A stretch of DNA of 64,000 nucleotides from Macrocybe gigantea (Eukaryota > Basidiomycota > Agaricomycetes > Agaricales > Callistosporiaceae): NCBI GenBank assembly GCA_011319805.1, contig SJRY01000133.1, positions 112,350 to 176,349 on the forward strand. The letters are read 5' to 3'. The notes beneath the pieces were generated by a model. That model searched no databases. It was not told the DNA's origin and saw only the letters and a program-made list of their open reading frames with translations. The position numbers were made by a program, and so were the translations under genes. The number at the start of each line of letters is the position of its first letter. Position 1 is the stretch's first letter. Shown in pieces: positions 11,317-22,448 of the stretch.

Positions 11317-11917
11317 GTGTAATACTAAAAATGGTAGTAGTCTTGCCATATCAGAATCTAGAAATCGAGGGAGGCATATAGAGATAGGACTGCCAGATCA
11401 GATTGGATGATATAGGAAGTGCTGAATGTCTGGAATGTATGGGTGCAATGCATTTGGAAAAGTGTCTGGGACCTGGAATAGAAGCCTCATGGAGTTGTCA
11501 AAATCCTGAGCACAATGAGAAGTCAGCAGCAGGACTGCAGTATCATACTGAAGGGGCCAAGTAGTGGTAGTGATTTCAAATGCGGGAGCAGGATTTACCA
11601 AATTAGGACTTATTGGTGGTTAGCAGTGCAGAGCGCTCATCAGCATTGCGACCCAAGCATACAGCACAAACTGACAGTGATGGATTGTTGGGATGGACAT
11701 AGGGGAAAGAGAAAGTGGCAGAGGGTGGGGAAGATTTCGAAGCAGAGGCCAGGATGGGGGACTTGGAGCAGGCACAGATGGTTACTGCCTGAGTCATGTT
11801 GGAATACAACCATGATGCCAATGTCACTTGACTGAATGCTATTCACCCAGCACTTTTGTCAATCATATGATGTTCGGCACTTTCTGTGTGCCTGCTGAAG
11901 GCTTGCCAGTCCCTGGC
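11317..11917. other. Decayed mobile-element coding debris
   Basis: No intact gene. On the minus strand 11603-11827 reads a Cys-containing segment (SLSVCAVCLGRNADER) like the zinc-binding part of retroelement Gag proteins. On the plus strand a frame around 11780-11910 (LEYNHDANVT, then LNAIHPALLSI) is shared, in inverted order, with the spacer of the inverted repeat at 13190-13438. It contains several stops. Confidence 0.45.
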
Positions 11918-12248
11918 TGTCACAACCCTAAATTCTATATATAAGTATTTTTCATCATATTCTCGTTCATTTATTATTCTTTACCTCCTATAGAAATTCA
12001 CTATGATTTACTCATTACTCTCTACTTTACAAACTCCTCCTATAGAAATCTACTATGACTCGTTCTTTACGTTTTCTCTGAAAACTTTTCCTAAACTATT
12101 TTATGTATAAAAGCTGCCTGTATTTGGGACTTGAGTGGCTGTCAAATCAATGTGTATTCTTCCCTTGAATATCTCAAGTTTTGCCTCACTCATCTCTTTG
12201 CCGTGTCCTTTGCTCTTATTTGGGCCAAGTCACATCTTGACCCTCACA
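11918..12248 (+). repeat. Solo LTR, unrelated family, TSD CTGGC
   Basis: 331 bases starting TGTCACAACCC and ending GACCCTCACA, TG...CA as in gypsy LTRs. It is flanked by perfect CTGGC copies at 11913-11917 and 12249-12253. TATA-like boxes are at about 11936 and 12105. No internal region or second LTR is present in the window. Confidence 0.88.
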
Positions 12249-12376
12249 CTGGCCATCTCAGTTAATGGATGAGAAAAATGAGGAAGACAAGGGTGATAAT
12301 AATATGACAAAAGAAAATTGTGCAGGGACAAACAACACGCATAGAGTAGAATAAACCAGATTGTCTCGCACATCAA

Positions 12377-12900
12377 GTGAAGCTGAAGGCCAGAACACAT
12401 CTAAAGATGGATATTTCAGATGTCAACACCTGTGCAAGCACCTCGTACATGCTGTTGGGTGTCCTTCAACTGCATTCATTCAATGGCACACGAAACCTAT
12501 TTATATACATCCTGAGCTGGTGGAAGACACCTGCGGCTAACAGAAATGCAGCTGAAATTGCCAAAAATGTGTACATTGAGCCACATGAGGCTGGAGGCAT
12601 CAGTAATGGAGATGACAGCATCTTTTCAGGTGATCTGCGCATGCTGAGAGGAGGCAGGGGATGGCGAGATAACTTACCAGAGCACCAAAAATGACTGAAC
12701 GCTGGCACTGCTTCTGAGGTTGTTGATCTAATGACGGATTTCTTGGATGGGGAGACACAGAATGGTGTCTCTTTTCAGGGTTCATCACCTGGGTATGCAA
12801 GTGAGAGTGACAAAGAAGAGGTAAGATTGATTGACTTGAATAATAAGTATGACCCAAGCTTACCTTTCATAGCTTGACCGCATTATCCATCATTTTGAAC
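12377..12900 (+). pseudogene. Decayed transposon-type ORF
   Basis: Two successive frames read plausible protein: up to 12694 (SWWKTPAANRNAAEIAKNVY, then ISNGDDSIFSGDLRMLRGG), then after a TGA (LNAGTASEVVDLMTDFLDGE, ending near an acidic stretch and KYDPSLPF). The composition (acidic, Ser/Asp-rich, repeated Asp-Leu) looks like an accessory protein of a fungal mobile element rather than a host enzyme. I do not recognise the family. It leads into the left inverted arm, whose frame (12874-13116) may be its C-terminal exon. Confidence 0.35.
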
Positions 12901-12994
12901 AGACAGATTGAGTATGCGACAATACCTGGGCAGCAAGAGGAGATTGCATTGCCAGGAGGTGGATGCGGAATACAATGGACTATCAAGTGGCAGC

Positions 12995-13189
12995 TGATAA
13001 AATTAGCTGAGGATGACGACGCGGCAACGAAGAGAGACGATTGGCAGGTGGGCAAATGCACACCCATACTCTATGATTTTCGGGCGCTTAAATACACAGT
13101 TTGTACTCTAAATTAGTAAATAAAAAATTTCTTCCTTTTATTTTAGCCAGCGGATGGCGGCGGGTGCAGCATCGGCATGACAAGTGACA
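12995..13189. repeat. Left arm of 195-bp inverted repeat
   Basis: TGATAAAATTAGC ... TGACAAGTGACA pairs with 13439-13634 at about 90% identity, again differing mainly by CpG transitions. Each arm carries the same end of an open frame (LYDFRALKYTVCTLN then stop) followed by a pyrimidine-rich TTTTATTTTAG resembling a 3' splice site, so the arms are two converging copies of one gene end. Confidence 0.88.
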
Positions 13190-13438
13190 TTGGCATCACG
13201 GTCGTATTCTGACAGCAGCCTCATGTCAGATTCAGAAACAATGAAAGAAATGAGCACTTACTGTAGGCTAAGGACTTGTAATCTTGCACCGCACCTGTGC
13301 AGCATGATATCATACTGAGTTTGCACCTCGGTCGTCGCTGGCAGAAAGGCTTTGCCATTGATTTGACGAAAATCGAGGCACAAGGAAAGCGCTGAACATC
13401 ACGTGATTGACAAAAGTGCTGGGTGAATAGCGTTCAGT
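13190..13438. other. 249-bp spacer of inverted repeat
   Basis: Read on the minus strand, its two ends (GACCGTGATGCCAATGTCA and CTGAACGCTATTCACCCAGC) occur in reverse order in the related copy at about 11800-11880, where they are joined directly. The copy at 11800 is therefore a circular permutation relative to this spacer. Confidence 0.5.
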
Positions 13439-13634
13439 TGTCACTTGTCATGCCAATGCTGTGCCCGCCGCCATCCACTGGCTAAAATAAAAGGAAGAAA
13501 TTTTTTTATTTACTAATTTAGGGTACAAACTGTGTATTTAAGCGCCCGAAAATCATAGAGTACGGGCGCGCGTTTGCCCACCCGCCAATCGTCTCTCTTC
13601 GTTGCCACGCCATCGTCCTCGGCTAATTTTATCA
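13439..13634. repeat. Right arm of inverted repeat
   Basis: Reverse-complement partner of 12995-13189, ending GGCTAATTTTATCA. On the minus strand it encodes LIKLAEDDGVATKRDDW, the same as the plus-strand reading of the left arm with small changes. Confidence 0.88.
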
Positions 13635-14044
13635 AGTTAGATGGAAACTATCACCTCGACCTCGAAGAGCACGGATGGAAGAGACTGAGCCTAGGGCCTC
13701 TCTAGCTGCGTGCATGCTGGCTGTATAAATCGGAGATGCATGTGAGTAAGTACGGAGCACCCGGAAGATTGCAGATGGGATGGGTCATGTGAGAAGGCAC
13801 CACGAAGGTAGAAGAGGGACGGCCCGTTGCACGGAGCGGAAAGAATGAGGTGTGGCGCAGGCAAAGGGGAAGACGATGGAGGAAGGTGTGGGGCGCGGCG
13901 AGAGGGGGGGGATAGCGAAGGAAGACGGCACGGTGTGCGGCGAAGGGAGAGCAAAGAAAAGGCGGCGCGGCGCGAGGAGAAAGGAAGACGAGAGAGAAAA
14001 GGAGGGGGATGAAGGGAGTGCAAGGCAAGACGGTAAGTATCCAG
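13635..14044. other. No gene seen; purine-rich tract
   Basis: The plus strand at 13850-14010 is an almost uninterrupted G/A-rich run. Open frames on either strand are low-complexity (Arg/Lys/Glu or Ser/Pro) and carry no domain. Confidence 0.4.
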
Positions 14045-14686
14045 CTAAAACGGAAGAGGGGAGGCAGACTGACCAATCTCGAGGAGCTGAGCTTCGTTGA
14101 TCACCTGCCGATAGTATTCATCAAGGCGTGTCTCATTGATGATGCCGATGTTCCAGGTCGGGCCCGGTTTCTTGAGCTGAACGTGCCATTCGAAGCGGAC
14201 CCGGGCCTGATAACTTAGGAGGGCCTTCTCGCTGTGAGGGAGGTGGCGGTGATTGTGGAGTCCGAGTGTGAAGAAAAACTTGGAGATGGCGCTGCTGTTC
14301 TCCTTCGGCCAATCTGTGTCCTGTGCAATGACCTCGGGGTTGACTGTGCCCATCTTGGCAGCGGTGGGAAGGTCGGGATTTTCGCCGAGGTCATGCGACC
14401 GAGGGCGAGACGCGTCTTCCTGCTGGCGGCGCATCTCTTCCTCGCGCTGTTCCCTTTCCTGACGCGCCCGCTGTTCTTGCTCGAGGTGCTCCTGCTCCTC
14501 CCTGCGTCAGCGTTCCTCGGCCTCTTCATGCTGACGTTGGACCTCTGCTGCATGTTGAATTTGCCAAACATCCCGTAAAGATTGAATGGCAGCCTCTTCG
14601 GTGAGCCCCGAGTCAACGAGGCGCTGGCGAGCAGCTCGAAATCTCTCCTCCGAAAAATCTGGTTCGGGAGTCGAAATAGGATCCAT
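14045..14686 (-). pseudogene. Mobile-element gag-like protein with one in-frame stop
   Basis: The 214-codon frame from ATG (14686-14684) to TAG (14047-14045) is open except for one TGA at about codon 67, where CGA (Arg) is expected inside a Glu/Arg/Gln coiled coil. It starts MDPISTPEPDFSEERFRAAR, followed by a segment like short acidic N-terminal domains seen repeatedly in basidiomycete genomes next to retroelements. It then has a long charged coiled coil and a C-terminal part with Phe and Trp positions. That it is a Gag-like protein is inference from this architecture, not from a motif. Confidence 0.5.
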
Positions 14687-14877
14687 ACTGAGCCGAGGAT
14701 ACAGAGAGGAGGAGAAAGAAAAGCTAAGGCCGAGACAACGTAGGTCCGTCGACGAGGGAGGGAGCAGGGGAAAGGATGCTTACATCATCCCCTGCTCCCC
14801 TACAAAGCCCCTATTCTACCCTCACTCCTGCGTCGCTCGCTCTGGACTGCCAATCTTCCTGTTCACATTTTTTAAAC

Positions 14878-16139
14878 ATGATGTTCTCAAGACTTCGCAA
14901 GAATCTCGAGCGCCTCCAACGGGCTGTCTTTCTTCTCCGTTACAGGTTCTTGACGGCAGTGTTTAGGGCAATGAGGAGAGCCAACCGACAGAAGAGAGAC
15001 TGCCTTTTTCCGTCCCCGGCGATTCCTGTCCCGTATTGGTACGACGTTTTCGAGCTAGTCAAGCCTGCGACCGTGGACGGCTGCTTCGTGAAAACAGTCG
15101 TGTTTGCCAAGTCCAGACTTCCGACCGGGCACGAGGCTGTTGTAGTGGAGATCTGGGACAGAACGAAGAACCGTCGGAGGGGTTGGCTGCGCATAGAACG
15201 GAAGGACGAGAACGTGATTCAAGATGCAGGTGAGAGAAGGGCTTGGGGCGTAGCATGTCTTTCTTCAGTCCCTATTATTGTCTGTCCTTTTCAGATGCTC
15301 CTGCCGACAGACCAAGCCCTCACGAAGGCGCTCAGGTTTCTGTGTCGCCTCCGGAGCGTCCGCGACCAGGAACGCCTTCGTCAGGTTTCTCCGCTGGAAG
15401 TGATGGACGATTTGCGACCGTGACCGAAGACAACATCCCAGCTTCCTCCGCGTCTCTGCATCCGTCGCACCAGGCAGATGACGAAATTTCGGAAACAGAT
15501 CACAGCAGCAGTGGCGGCGAGGATGCCGATGGCGACGATCCGGAGCTGGAAGCCTATGCGAGAGATGTCGTGCAGAATTGGTCTGACCCGAGGCGAGACA
15601 AGAGGTTCAGAGGCACCATCGTCGCGACCATCAAATACAAGGGGGCGAACGTTCCTACGCTGACGGAGCTCATTCTGGCGGCCAACGCGGCGCACGGCGT
15701 CGAAAGCCGCTGCTGGTTCGCCGACTCGATCCTGGCCATTCTCGAACACGTGGCTGGGCCGTCTAACTTTGACGTTAAATTCGGCTCCAACGGGCGCGTC
15801 CACTTGCAGGGCGAACCAGAAGGCAAGAGGTCGAGTCGGTTCAGCGCGCTGTGGTTCGGCAGACCAGTCCAGGAGCAGGAAGCTCTGGACGCGTTGATAG
15901 AAGAGTTTGGGAGGTGCAGGAAGGCTTATCAGGACTACGTGAGTGCATTGCAGCTTTCTCGCAAGAACGAGGAAATTTTGAAGCAAGATGAGGAGATTTT
16001 GAAGAAAGATGAGGAGCTTTTGAAGAAAGATGAGGAGCTTTTGGGGCTGCAGAGGATGATTGCCCAGCTCTTGGCTGAAAGACAGACAGAAAGAAGTGCC
16101 ACATCATCCGCTGCCGTCATGGGGCCCTCCAGTGCTTGA
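14878..16139 (+). CDS. Hypothetical protein with C-terminal heptad-repeat coiled coil
   Basis: Two exons, 14878-15229 and 15295-16139, joined by a 65-base GTGAGA...TTTTCAG intron, give 398 residues in frame. The N-terminal part (about residues 1-45) is basic. A beta-rich segment follows (YWYDVFELVKPATV, then HEAVVVEIWDRTKN). The middle is Ser/Pro/acidic. A globular part (ATIKYKGANVPTLTELILAA onward) precedes a repeated seven-residue unit, KDEELLK/KQDEEIL, from about residue 345. That repeat is also visible in the DNA at 15969-16042. I know no function. An ATG at 14776 in the same frame is an alternative start. No signal peptide is evident from 14878. Confidence 0.7.
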
Positions 16140-16497
16140 TGCATTGATGTCCCACATGTAATTATGTCCTACTGTCTCATTCCCTGCACATTTCGAACAG
16201 TATGTATAAGTCTGGTCACTACTACACCGTATATATCTGCAAGTCAATATTTTCAACTCTATACTTATGTATATGGAGCTTATCCAAGGGAAGTTGCGGG
16301 GACTTGAGGAACAAAGATGGATGATGTCGACGACAGTTACTCATATGACGCCTCCTCTGGATCTTCTGCCCGACTCGCGGCACCCACGCCGGCTACCGCA
16401 GCCAACTTTGCTGCGGTTCGCCATCTCTTTTGCAGGATGACCTCATCGTCACGGCGAGAAAACAGATCCGTAGCTGATAGAGAGATATTCCTGTACA
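16140..16497. other. Convergent intergenic region, no gene seen
   Basis: Lies between two converging genes. It is AT-rich around 16190-16290 and should hold both polyadenylation regions. An open plus-strand frame from 16317 is antisense to the downstream gene. Confidence 0.4.
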
Positions 16498-17517
16498 TCA
16501 CACCGAAAACTTCCTTTGCAAGTCTAGATCTTGACTCGGTTCACAGCACAATAGTCTCTTTGTGCTTGAACTTGCGTGCGGCGCGCTCGATGAGCGGAAA
16601 CGGAACTGGTTGCCGTGCAGCTCGAACGCCATGTGGGGACCCTGCAGCACCGTCGTCGTTGCGTCTGCGCGCTGCGGGATGGGGAGCGGCGCGCCGGCGA
16701 CGTGTGATCTGGGCAGCGTGGAGTAGAGTGGTGTCGCAAAGCTGAATATGGAGTTGGCTTTTGGGCCACTGTGGGGAAGAGCGGTGAGGGGACGGTTCAG
16801 GCGGATCGACAGGGAGGACCTACGTTTCACTTTGTTCTGCGGTGTGATGAGTTTGAATGCATTTTCGGTCTCGATGATGACGATTCCCGATAAGCCGACT
16901 AGGCAGGGGTTCTTGCTTTGCGAGACTAGACCATGGTTGATCAGTCTCCGCTTCCTATTTCTTTCAGATGAAGCATACCTGTGATCAGGGCGCCGTGAAA
17001 GTCTGCCTTGACCAGTTTGGGATGCATGATGGAGGATGCGGGCGGTTGAGGTGGCTGTGAAGTGCTTGCAAGAGGCGGCTGCGGGAGGTTGAGCAGTTCG
17101 GACATGTAGCCCATCCAGAGGTGGTGCATTGGCAGGAACAGTTCGAACCTGAGAAGAGAGATGAGATGTATTAGATTGAATTGGATCGGACTGGACGTAC
17201 TTTGCTTGAGAGTCGTCGAGTCGCCACAAACCCTTTTCCGCAGCCTCTCGTCTCGAGATGCGTCCAACGTTCCGCTTCTCGCGCTCGGCCCGCCGTCTGG
17301 CCTTTTTCTCATCGCGCGCCTTTTTAAGCCTGCTCTCCCTCGCAGGATTCTCAAGCAGGATCTGACGCCCTTTCACGCGCTCGATGTACGTCTCGCTCGG
17401 ACGCGGTGTTTGGAGATGCGAGGTCACGTAGGTCGGCGTGAACGGTGCGTCCGTTCCAAATTTGAGTCGTCTGTTTTGTGACTTGGGGAGGTCTTTGTAC
17501 AGGTCGAGCGTGGTCAT
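16498..17517 (-). CDS. POP4: RNase P/MRP protein subunit POP4 (p29)
   Basis: Three exons on the minus strand, 17517-17201, 17148-16979 and 16925-16498, with introns of 52 and 53 bases, give 304 residues. Exon 1 encodes a basic N-terminal arm rich in Lys/Arg/Glu (LKKARDEKKARRRAEREK). Exons 2 and 3 hold the Rpp29 core: FELFLPMHHLWMGYMSELL, KADFHGALITV, NPCLVGLSGIVIIETENAF, and the Sm-like ending LHGNQFRFRS. POP4 binds the RNA of RNase P and RNase MRP and is needed for tRNA 5' processing and rRNA cleavage in the nucleus. An insertion of about 50 residues separates the last strands. An ATG at 17541 in frame could add eight residues. Its promoter is shared with the divergent FIG4 gene, 67 bases away. 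Confidence 0.92.
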   Translation of the reverse strand: MTTLDLYKDLPKSQNRRLKFGTDAPFTPTYVTSHLQTPRPSETYIERVKGRQILLENPARESRLKKARDEKKARRRAEREKRNVGRISRREAAEKGLWRLDDSQAKYVQSDPIQSNTSHLSSQVRTVPANAPPLDGLHVRTAQPPAAASCKHFTATSTARILHHASQTGQGRLSRRPDHRYASSERNRKRRLINHGLVSQSKNPCLVGLSGIVIIETENAFKLITPQNKVKRRSSLSIRLNRPLTALPHSGPKANSIFSFATPLYSTLPRSHVAGAPLPIPQRADATTTVLQGPHMAFELHGNQFRFRSSSAPHASSSTKRLLCCEPSQDLDLQRKFSV

Positions 17518-17584
17518 GATGATAAAAGGTGTGATATTCACACGTGATCACTGACTTCATGGCTCTATCCTCTCGACGACGACG

Positions 17585-20500
17585 ATGAAGATGCAGAGAC
17601 AGCGGCGTCGACTGGCCTCGATGGGCCAGCACAGCAGTCCAGCGTTCAACAAATTCATTCTCTACGAGAACAAGCTCCGTTTTTACGTCGTAGCATCCAA
17701 CACGGCCGACTCGCGACACCGCATTCTCAAGATCGACCGCACCGCACAGGATGGCGCGCTCGCGGTCGTAGAGGACGAGGCAGAGTACACCGGCAAGCAG
17801 ATGAGCGCCATGCTCAAGATGCTTGATGACGGAAACAAGGCTTCCGGCGGGTTGGGCAAGGGTCGCGTCTTTTTTGGCATCGCCGGTTTCGTACGCTTCA
17901 CCGCTGGATGGTACATGATCGTCGTCACCAAGCGCTCTGTCGTCGCTCTCCTCGGTGGGCACTACCTCTACCATTGCGAGAGCGCAGACGTCATACCCGT
18001 GTGCTATAATCACAAGATCGAGAAGCAGGCGGAGGAGCAGAGGCTCATGGGCGTGTTCAAGCAGGTCGACATGTCCAAAAACTTTTACTTTAGGTCGGTT
18101 TTTCTTTCTCTTTTTGTGCACCTCTTCTGAATGTTTGAAAGCTATACTTATGACCTGACGTCTACACTGCAACATAATCTCACGGGCGCGCATCGTCCTT
18201 CGGGGAGCGACTGGCCGTTCACCGACCGTTTTGCATGGAATTTTCACCTCATGTCGTCTCCGTTCGAGGCCGCACGTCCTATCAATCCTCACTGGCTCTT
18301 GCCTCTCATACATGGCCACGTCGACCAAGCGAGTACGTCTGCTTGCATCATTTTTTCCTTCGTCTTTGCTCAACTCCCTGTCCAAGAGTTGACCGTCCTC
18401 GGTCGCGTGGTGTTTGTCACGCTCATCGCGCGCAGGTCGCGCCATTTCGCAGGAGCGCGCTATCTCAAACGCGGCGTCAACGACGAGGTGAACTGCCTTC
18501 CGTTTGTCAGTCGAGTCGCTGCGGGAATGCTGAACTTTGATCGTCCAGGGCAACGTCGCCAACGAGGTCGAAACAGAGCAAATCGTCTCCGAAGCGCTCA
18601 CCACTCCGTTCTACTACCCTGATCGACGTGTTCCAGGCCCAGGGTTTTATCAGACCAGGCGACCCAGCCCTAATTATACCAGCTACGTTCAGTATCGTGG
18701 CAGCATTCCCATATACTGGACGCAAGAGCTGAACAGCATGAGTCCCAAGCCCCCGATCGAAAGTAAGTCTTTTCACGTCTCTCTGCCGCCACGCGCACTG
18801 ATACATCAAAAAAAAAAAAAAAAAAAAAAAAGTCAGCATCGTAGACCCTTTTTACACCGCCGCCTCGAGGCACTTTGACAACCTCTTCAAAAGATACGGC
18901 GCGCCGATCACCATACTGAACTTGATCAAGAAGCGAGAACCCGTGCCGAGAGAGTCAAAGCTGTTGGATGAATACACAGAGTGCGTGGAGTATCTCAACC
19001 AGTTCTTGCCGCCTGGAAAAAAGATGGTCTATCGAGCTTGGGACATGTCGCGCGCTTATAAAGAGTAGGTCGCATTAGTGGTGATGGTCGTATGGCGATC
19101 TTATGCACAACAGGAAAACACAAGATGTGATCAGCTATCTCGAAGATGTTGCCGAAGTGTCGATACAGATGACTGGCTTTTTCCATTCTGGCCCCGAGCC
19201 CTACTCTCACTTTCTCAGCGGCGCATCAGGGTGAGCCTGCCAATGGCCTTGTCTAGTCCCGATGCCTGATGATAACCATTTGTTTTCCTCTGCAGTCCGA
19301 CGTGGAGAAACACGATCTCGCTGCAGAACGGGATATGCCGCACCAACTGCGTCGATTGCCTAGACCGCACGAACGCAGCCCAGTTCGTCTTTGGCAAGCG
19401 CGCGCTCGGACATCAGCTTTATGCCCTCGGCGTCGTCGACAGTCCCAACCTGGCGTTCGACTCGGACGCCGTGAACATGCTCACAGAGATGTATCACGAT
19501 CATGGAGACAGTTGAGTGTGCGCGTCTTGGGTGTGTGAAAGAGTGCATGCTGATGGTGTATTTGCAGCTATTGCGCTTCAGTATACGGGGAGCGCGCTGG
19601 TGAATAGGGTGGAGACGTACAGACGCATGCCGCATTGGAACAGCCATTCACGGGATATTATCGAGAACATCCGTCGGTTCTACACAAACTCACTCCTCGG
19701 TGCGTTCGTGTTCAATTTAATCGCCCCGGATTTCCACTCACACTTTGTTTCTGCCACAGACGCCGACAAACAGGCGGCGATGAACCTCTTCCTCGGCCAG
19801 AGCGACCGGACGATCATGCATCCGCCTGCACGCGGCGGGTACCAGAACTGGTATCACAAAGAGCACCTCGAGCCGGCGTACGTGCTCGACAGCTGTAACG
19901 AGAGCCTACGCGAATTTGTCAACCACAAGGGAGACTTTTGGGTCGAGTATTACAGACCGCTGCTCTTCACTTCGCTCGGAAAGCATTTTTCGTATTCGAT
20001 GAACAGTACGTTGAAGCTGCCTGGGTGAGTCGTTGCTTGTTTCCTAGTATGCACCGTTCGAGAATTTTGATTTTTTTGTGCGTGACGTGTAGGAAGACGG
20101 CAAAGGATATAAATAATAGCCCATTCGAGCCGCACGGTCGGCTAGTCAGCGCTCAGCAGTCTAGGTGCGTGCGTCCTCTCATGTATCTTCCGACACCAAT
20201 CCTCACGCTCCAAACATCACTTTTTCCCTCAGCGTCGTGCAAGGCGTGCGGCGCTGGATCAAGTCGCAGCCGCTGCAAGCGCCGGAAACGAAACTGCGCA
20301 AACCTGGCAACGCCCCTCTGGCTCTCGCGTCGTCGCGCAACGTCCACGGTCGTGGTGCGGCACGAGCGAGGACGGAGCACGAGGAGCAGCGCTCGACGTA
20401 CGCGATGGCTGTGCGCGCTCTTGAGGAGCCGCGGGTGCCTGAGGAGGAGGCGGCGGAGTATGAAAAGTATGTGGTGTATGCGCCGCATGGGGCTGCGGCG

Positions 20501-20731
20501 GAGAGGCGGGATTTGGAGATGTATTGCGCTGCTGTGTGTGTCGCTGGTGGGGAGGAGCAGGGGGAGGAGCGAGGCGGAGGTGGAGGAGGGGTCGGTGCGG
20601 AGTACCAGCAGCAGCCGTCGCCGGCGCTCAAGGAGTTGGTGAGCTATGTCGAGCGCGGAAGCGCACAGTATATTGATGCTGGGGGGTTGCCGGTGACGTT
20701 CAATTATGAGCGGTGGCTGAGCAGCGTGTAG
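17585..20731 (+). CDS. FIG4: Phosphatidylinositol-3,5-bisphosphate 5-phosphatase FIG4 (SAC domain)
   Basis: Eleven exons (17585-18093, 18142-18332, 18387-18487, 18549-18762, 18833-19064, 19114-19230, 19296-19510, 19568-19699, 19760-20024, 20093-20164, 20233-20731) give 848 residues with no frame break. SAC-domain hallmarks are [51 protein letters not shown] and the catalytic CX5R in [17 protein letters not shown]4 removes the 5-phosphate of PI(3,5)P2 and scaffolds the Fab1-Vac14 complex on vacuole and endosome membranes. The length and the distinctive NFYFSYTYDL and CVDCLDRTN forms fit FIG4 rather than SAC1. The intron before exon 5 ends in a run of 24 A then G. The last exon has an acidic and Gly-rich insert before the conserved end FNYERWL. 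Confidence 0.95.
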
Positions 20732-21207
20732 CGGTGGTTGGTCGATCTTGGTTATTTTTTTGCACTCCCTTTTTTGTGCGTTGTTCTGGTTTAGCTTTTC
20801 GTTTGAGCAACATTATTAATGCATTCGTGTGGAGATGGCGATGAAGAAGCGAACCTCAAGAATATGATTGACTGGTGCGCGCTAAGACCGCCCAGAAGCG
20901 TTCTACGACGAGGCCGACCTAATGCATGACACGGCATGGCAGAGTGAGAACAAGTGTCTTTTTTTTTTCCTTTAAGAAAAAAAGGAAAGATACATTGACT
21001 GACAGACGTCCAAGGCCTTTTGATGTCTTCGACCTTCCGACGAGCTCGACAGTGATCAAGTTCGTTAAATGACGCAAATTGAGCGGCTAGGGCAAGACCG
21101 GCCTGCCTTATAACGCCCGGTAAGATCGGCAGTCGGCAAAGCTGCTGTTATGAAGATACAGCATAAAACGTTCTTTGGTTTGCGTGCCGGTGAAGGTGTG
21201 ACTCTGG
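20732..21207. other. Intergenic; poly-T and small hairpin
   Basis: No gene. A T-run and a short stem (TTTCCTTT, seven-base loop, AAAGGAAA) lie near 20967-20989, possibly a transcript end signal or chance in AT-rich DNA. Confidence 0.35.
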
Positions 21208-22448
21208 ATGCTCTCGTCGTGCTATAATTATGCGTTGCTCTTGCTCTTGTCGTGCGTTGTACGCGGTGAGGTCTTTTCCCCCTCTGCTACGTCCTCGACT
21301 TTGTGCACTGATTACATGGACCTGCAGGTGGTGCCGCCCAGGCAGCGAACAGGGCACTTCCAAAAAGAGCTTCCCCCTAAAAAGAGCTGTCGTCGGTGGT
21401 GGATTCCACACCATTCCGCCAAGTGCCCTCGCCTTGCAAAAGGTAAAAGAGGATGGCGTTTTGGCCGATCCAGAGACGCCTGGCGGATACGAGCTCGTGT
21501 TCGGGCCCGTCGACGCTGCGAACGAATCTCCTGATGTGAGTCGATATTTCCGATCGGTAGCATCGAGCGCGCAGTTTGATATTGTTGGCTTTGTCAGTGG
21601 TCGTACATGGGCTTTGTCGCGCTCGATACGTATGATGTTGAGCAGTGCGCGACAATCTGCAATGAGCGGGCGCCCGACGTGTACGGAGGCGTGTGCAAGT
21701 ACTTTACTATCTTTGACCTGGTCGTGAACGGGACCCTCGTGCAGTTCACATGTAGTCTGGTGAGTCTTTTCTCGGAGATAGACGGGGCCGCGCTGATTGG
21801 GATGGCCTAGTATTACAGACCTTTGGACGCCAGCACAGCGGATAACCATGGGCAAGGAAACACGACGGTCTCTGAGTCTCGTGGATACCTGTGAGGATTA
21901 TGGTCGCCTCACATTTGGCACGACCGTTCAACGAACGCAGTGCCCGATTCTTCTGCCCATCACAATACCGCAGTATCTCCGTTGTGCCCGACGGGAGCTT
22001 CGAAGCGTACACTTGCCCAAATGACGATCCGTGCTGCATCACGAACATGACTGCGAACTAGCAACTCGACCGGGATGGATGCGTCCATTGTTCGCTGTTC
22101 GAGCTATGGCTACTATGGATGGAGTGCCAGGGTCCTGGGAGAGTTCTACAACAAGGACTCCCTCAGCGGCACGTTATCCCCCGTTAAAGCTCTCGGAACG
22201 GAGGCGAATAAAACTTACTCCATTTTCTTCTTCCATTCGAGCAGTCACGCTGGTCCGACGTCAGAGGTCGACTGCTCTGGAACAACCAGGTGGTGCTGAC
22301 GATTACCCCTGAGTTCAGCGATTGGATGTTGTATTCTGTACCGAATGTCGTCGCGAAGGGGCATGATGTACTTGCTTTTAGAGGCGGTAAAGCGCCTGCG
22401 CTGCCCTTCATAGACGAGATATATGTGTTCCGTACTACCACCACCTGA
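21208..22448 (+). pseudogene. Secreted cysteine-rich (PAN/apple-like) protein, copy A, broken
   Basis: The N-terminus at 21208 is a clear signal peptide (MLSSCYNYALLLLLSCV). After introns come a conserved GYELVFGPVDAANESPD, then MGFVALDTYDVEQCATICNE with GGVCKYFTIF and FTCSL, a PAN/apple-like cysteine pattern. Then come RGYLISVVPDGSFEAYTC across an intron (about 21893-21974), and a C-terminal beta-sandwich-like part (MDASIVRCSSYGYYGW, then VVLTITPEFSDWMLYSVPNV) to TGA 22446-22448. Frame breaks near 22050-22065 and 22265-22285 prevent a full-length product. Copy B lies at 26765-27959. The family would act outside the cell, perhaps binding carbohydrate; that is inference. Confidence 0.7.

Noticed and set aside
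16941..17354. Alternative minus-strand frame overlapping POP4
   Set aside because: It contains real exon 2 and intron sequence of POP4 read through; the splice model explains it better.
17351..18604. 417-codon minus-strand frame
   Set aside because: Antisense shadow of FIG4 exons 1-4; splice joins and the SAC domain are on the plus strand.
20959..20990. Intrinsic terminator-like hairpin
   Set aside because: Poly-T and poly-A tracts make chance stems common; eukaryotic Pol II genes do not use this signal.
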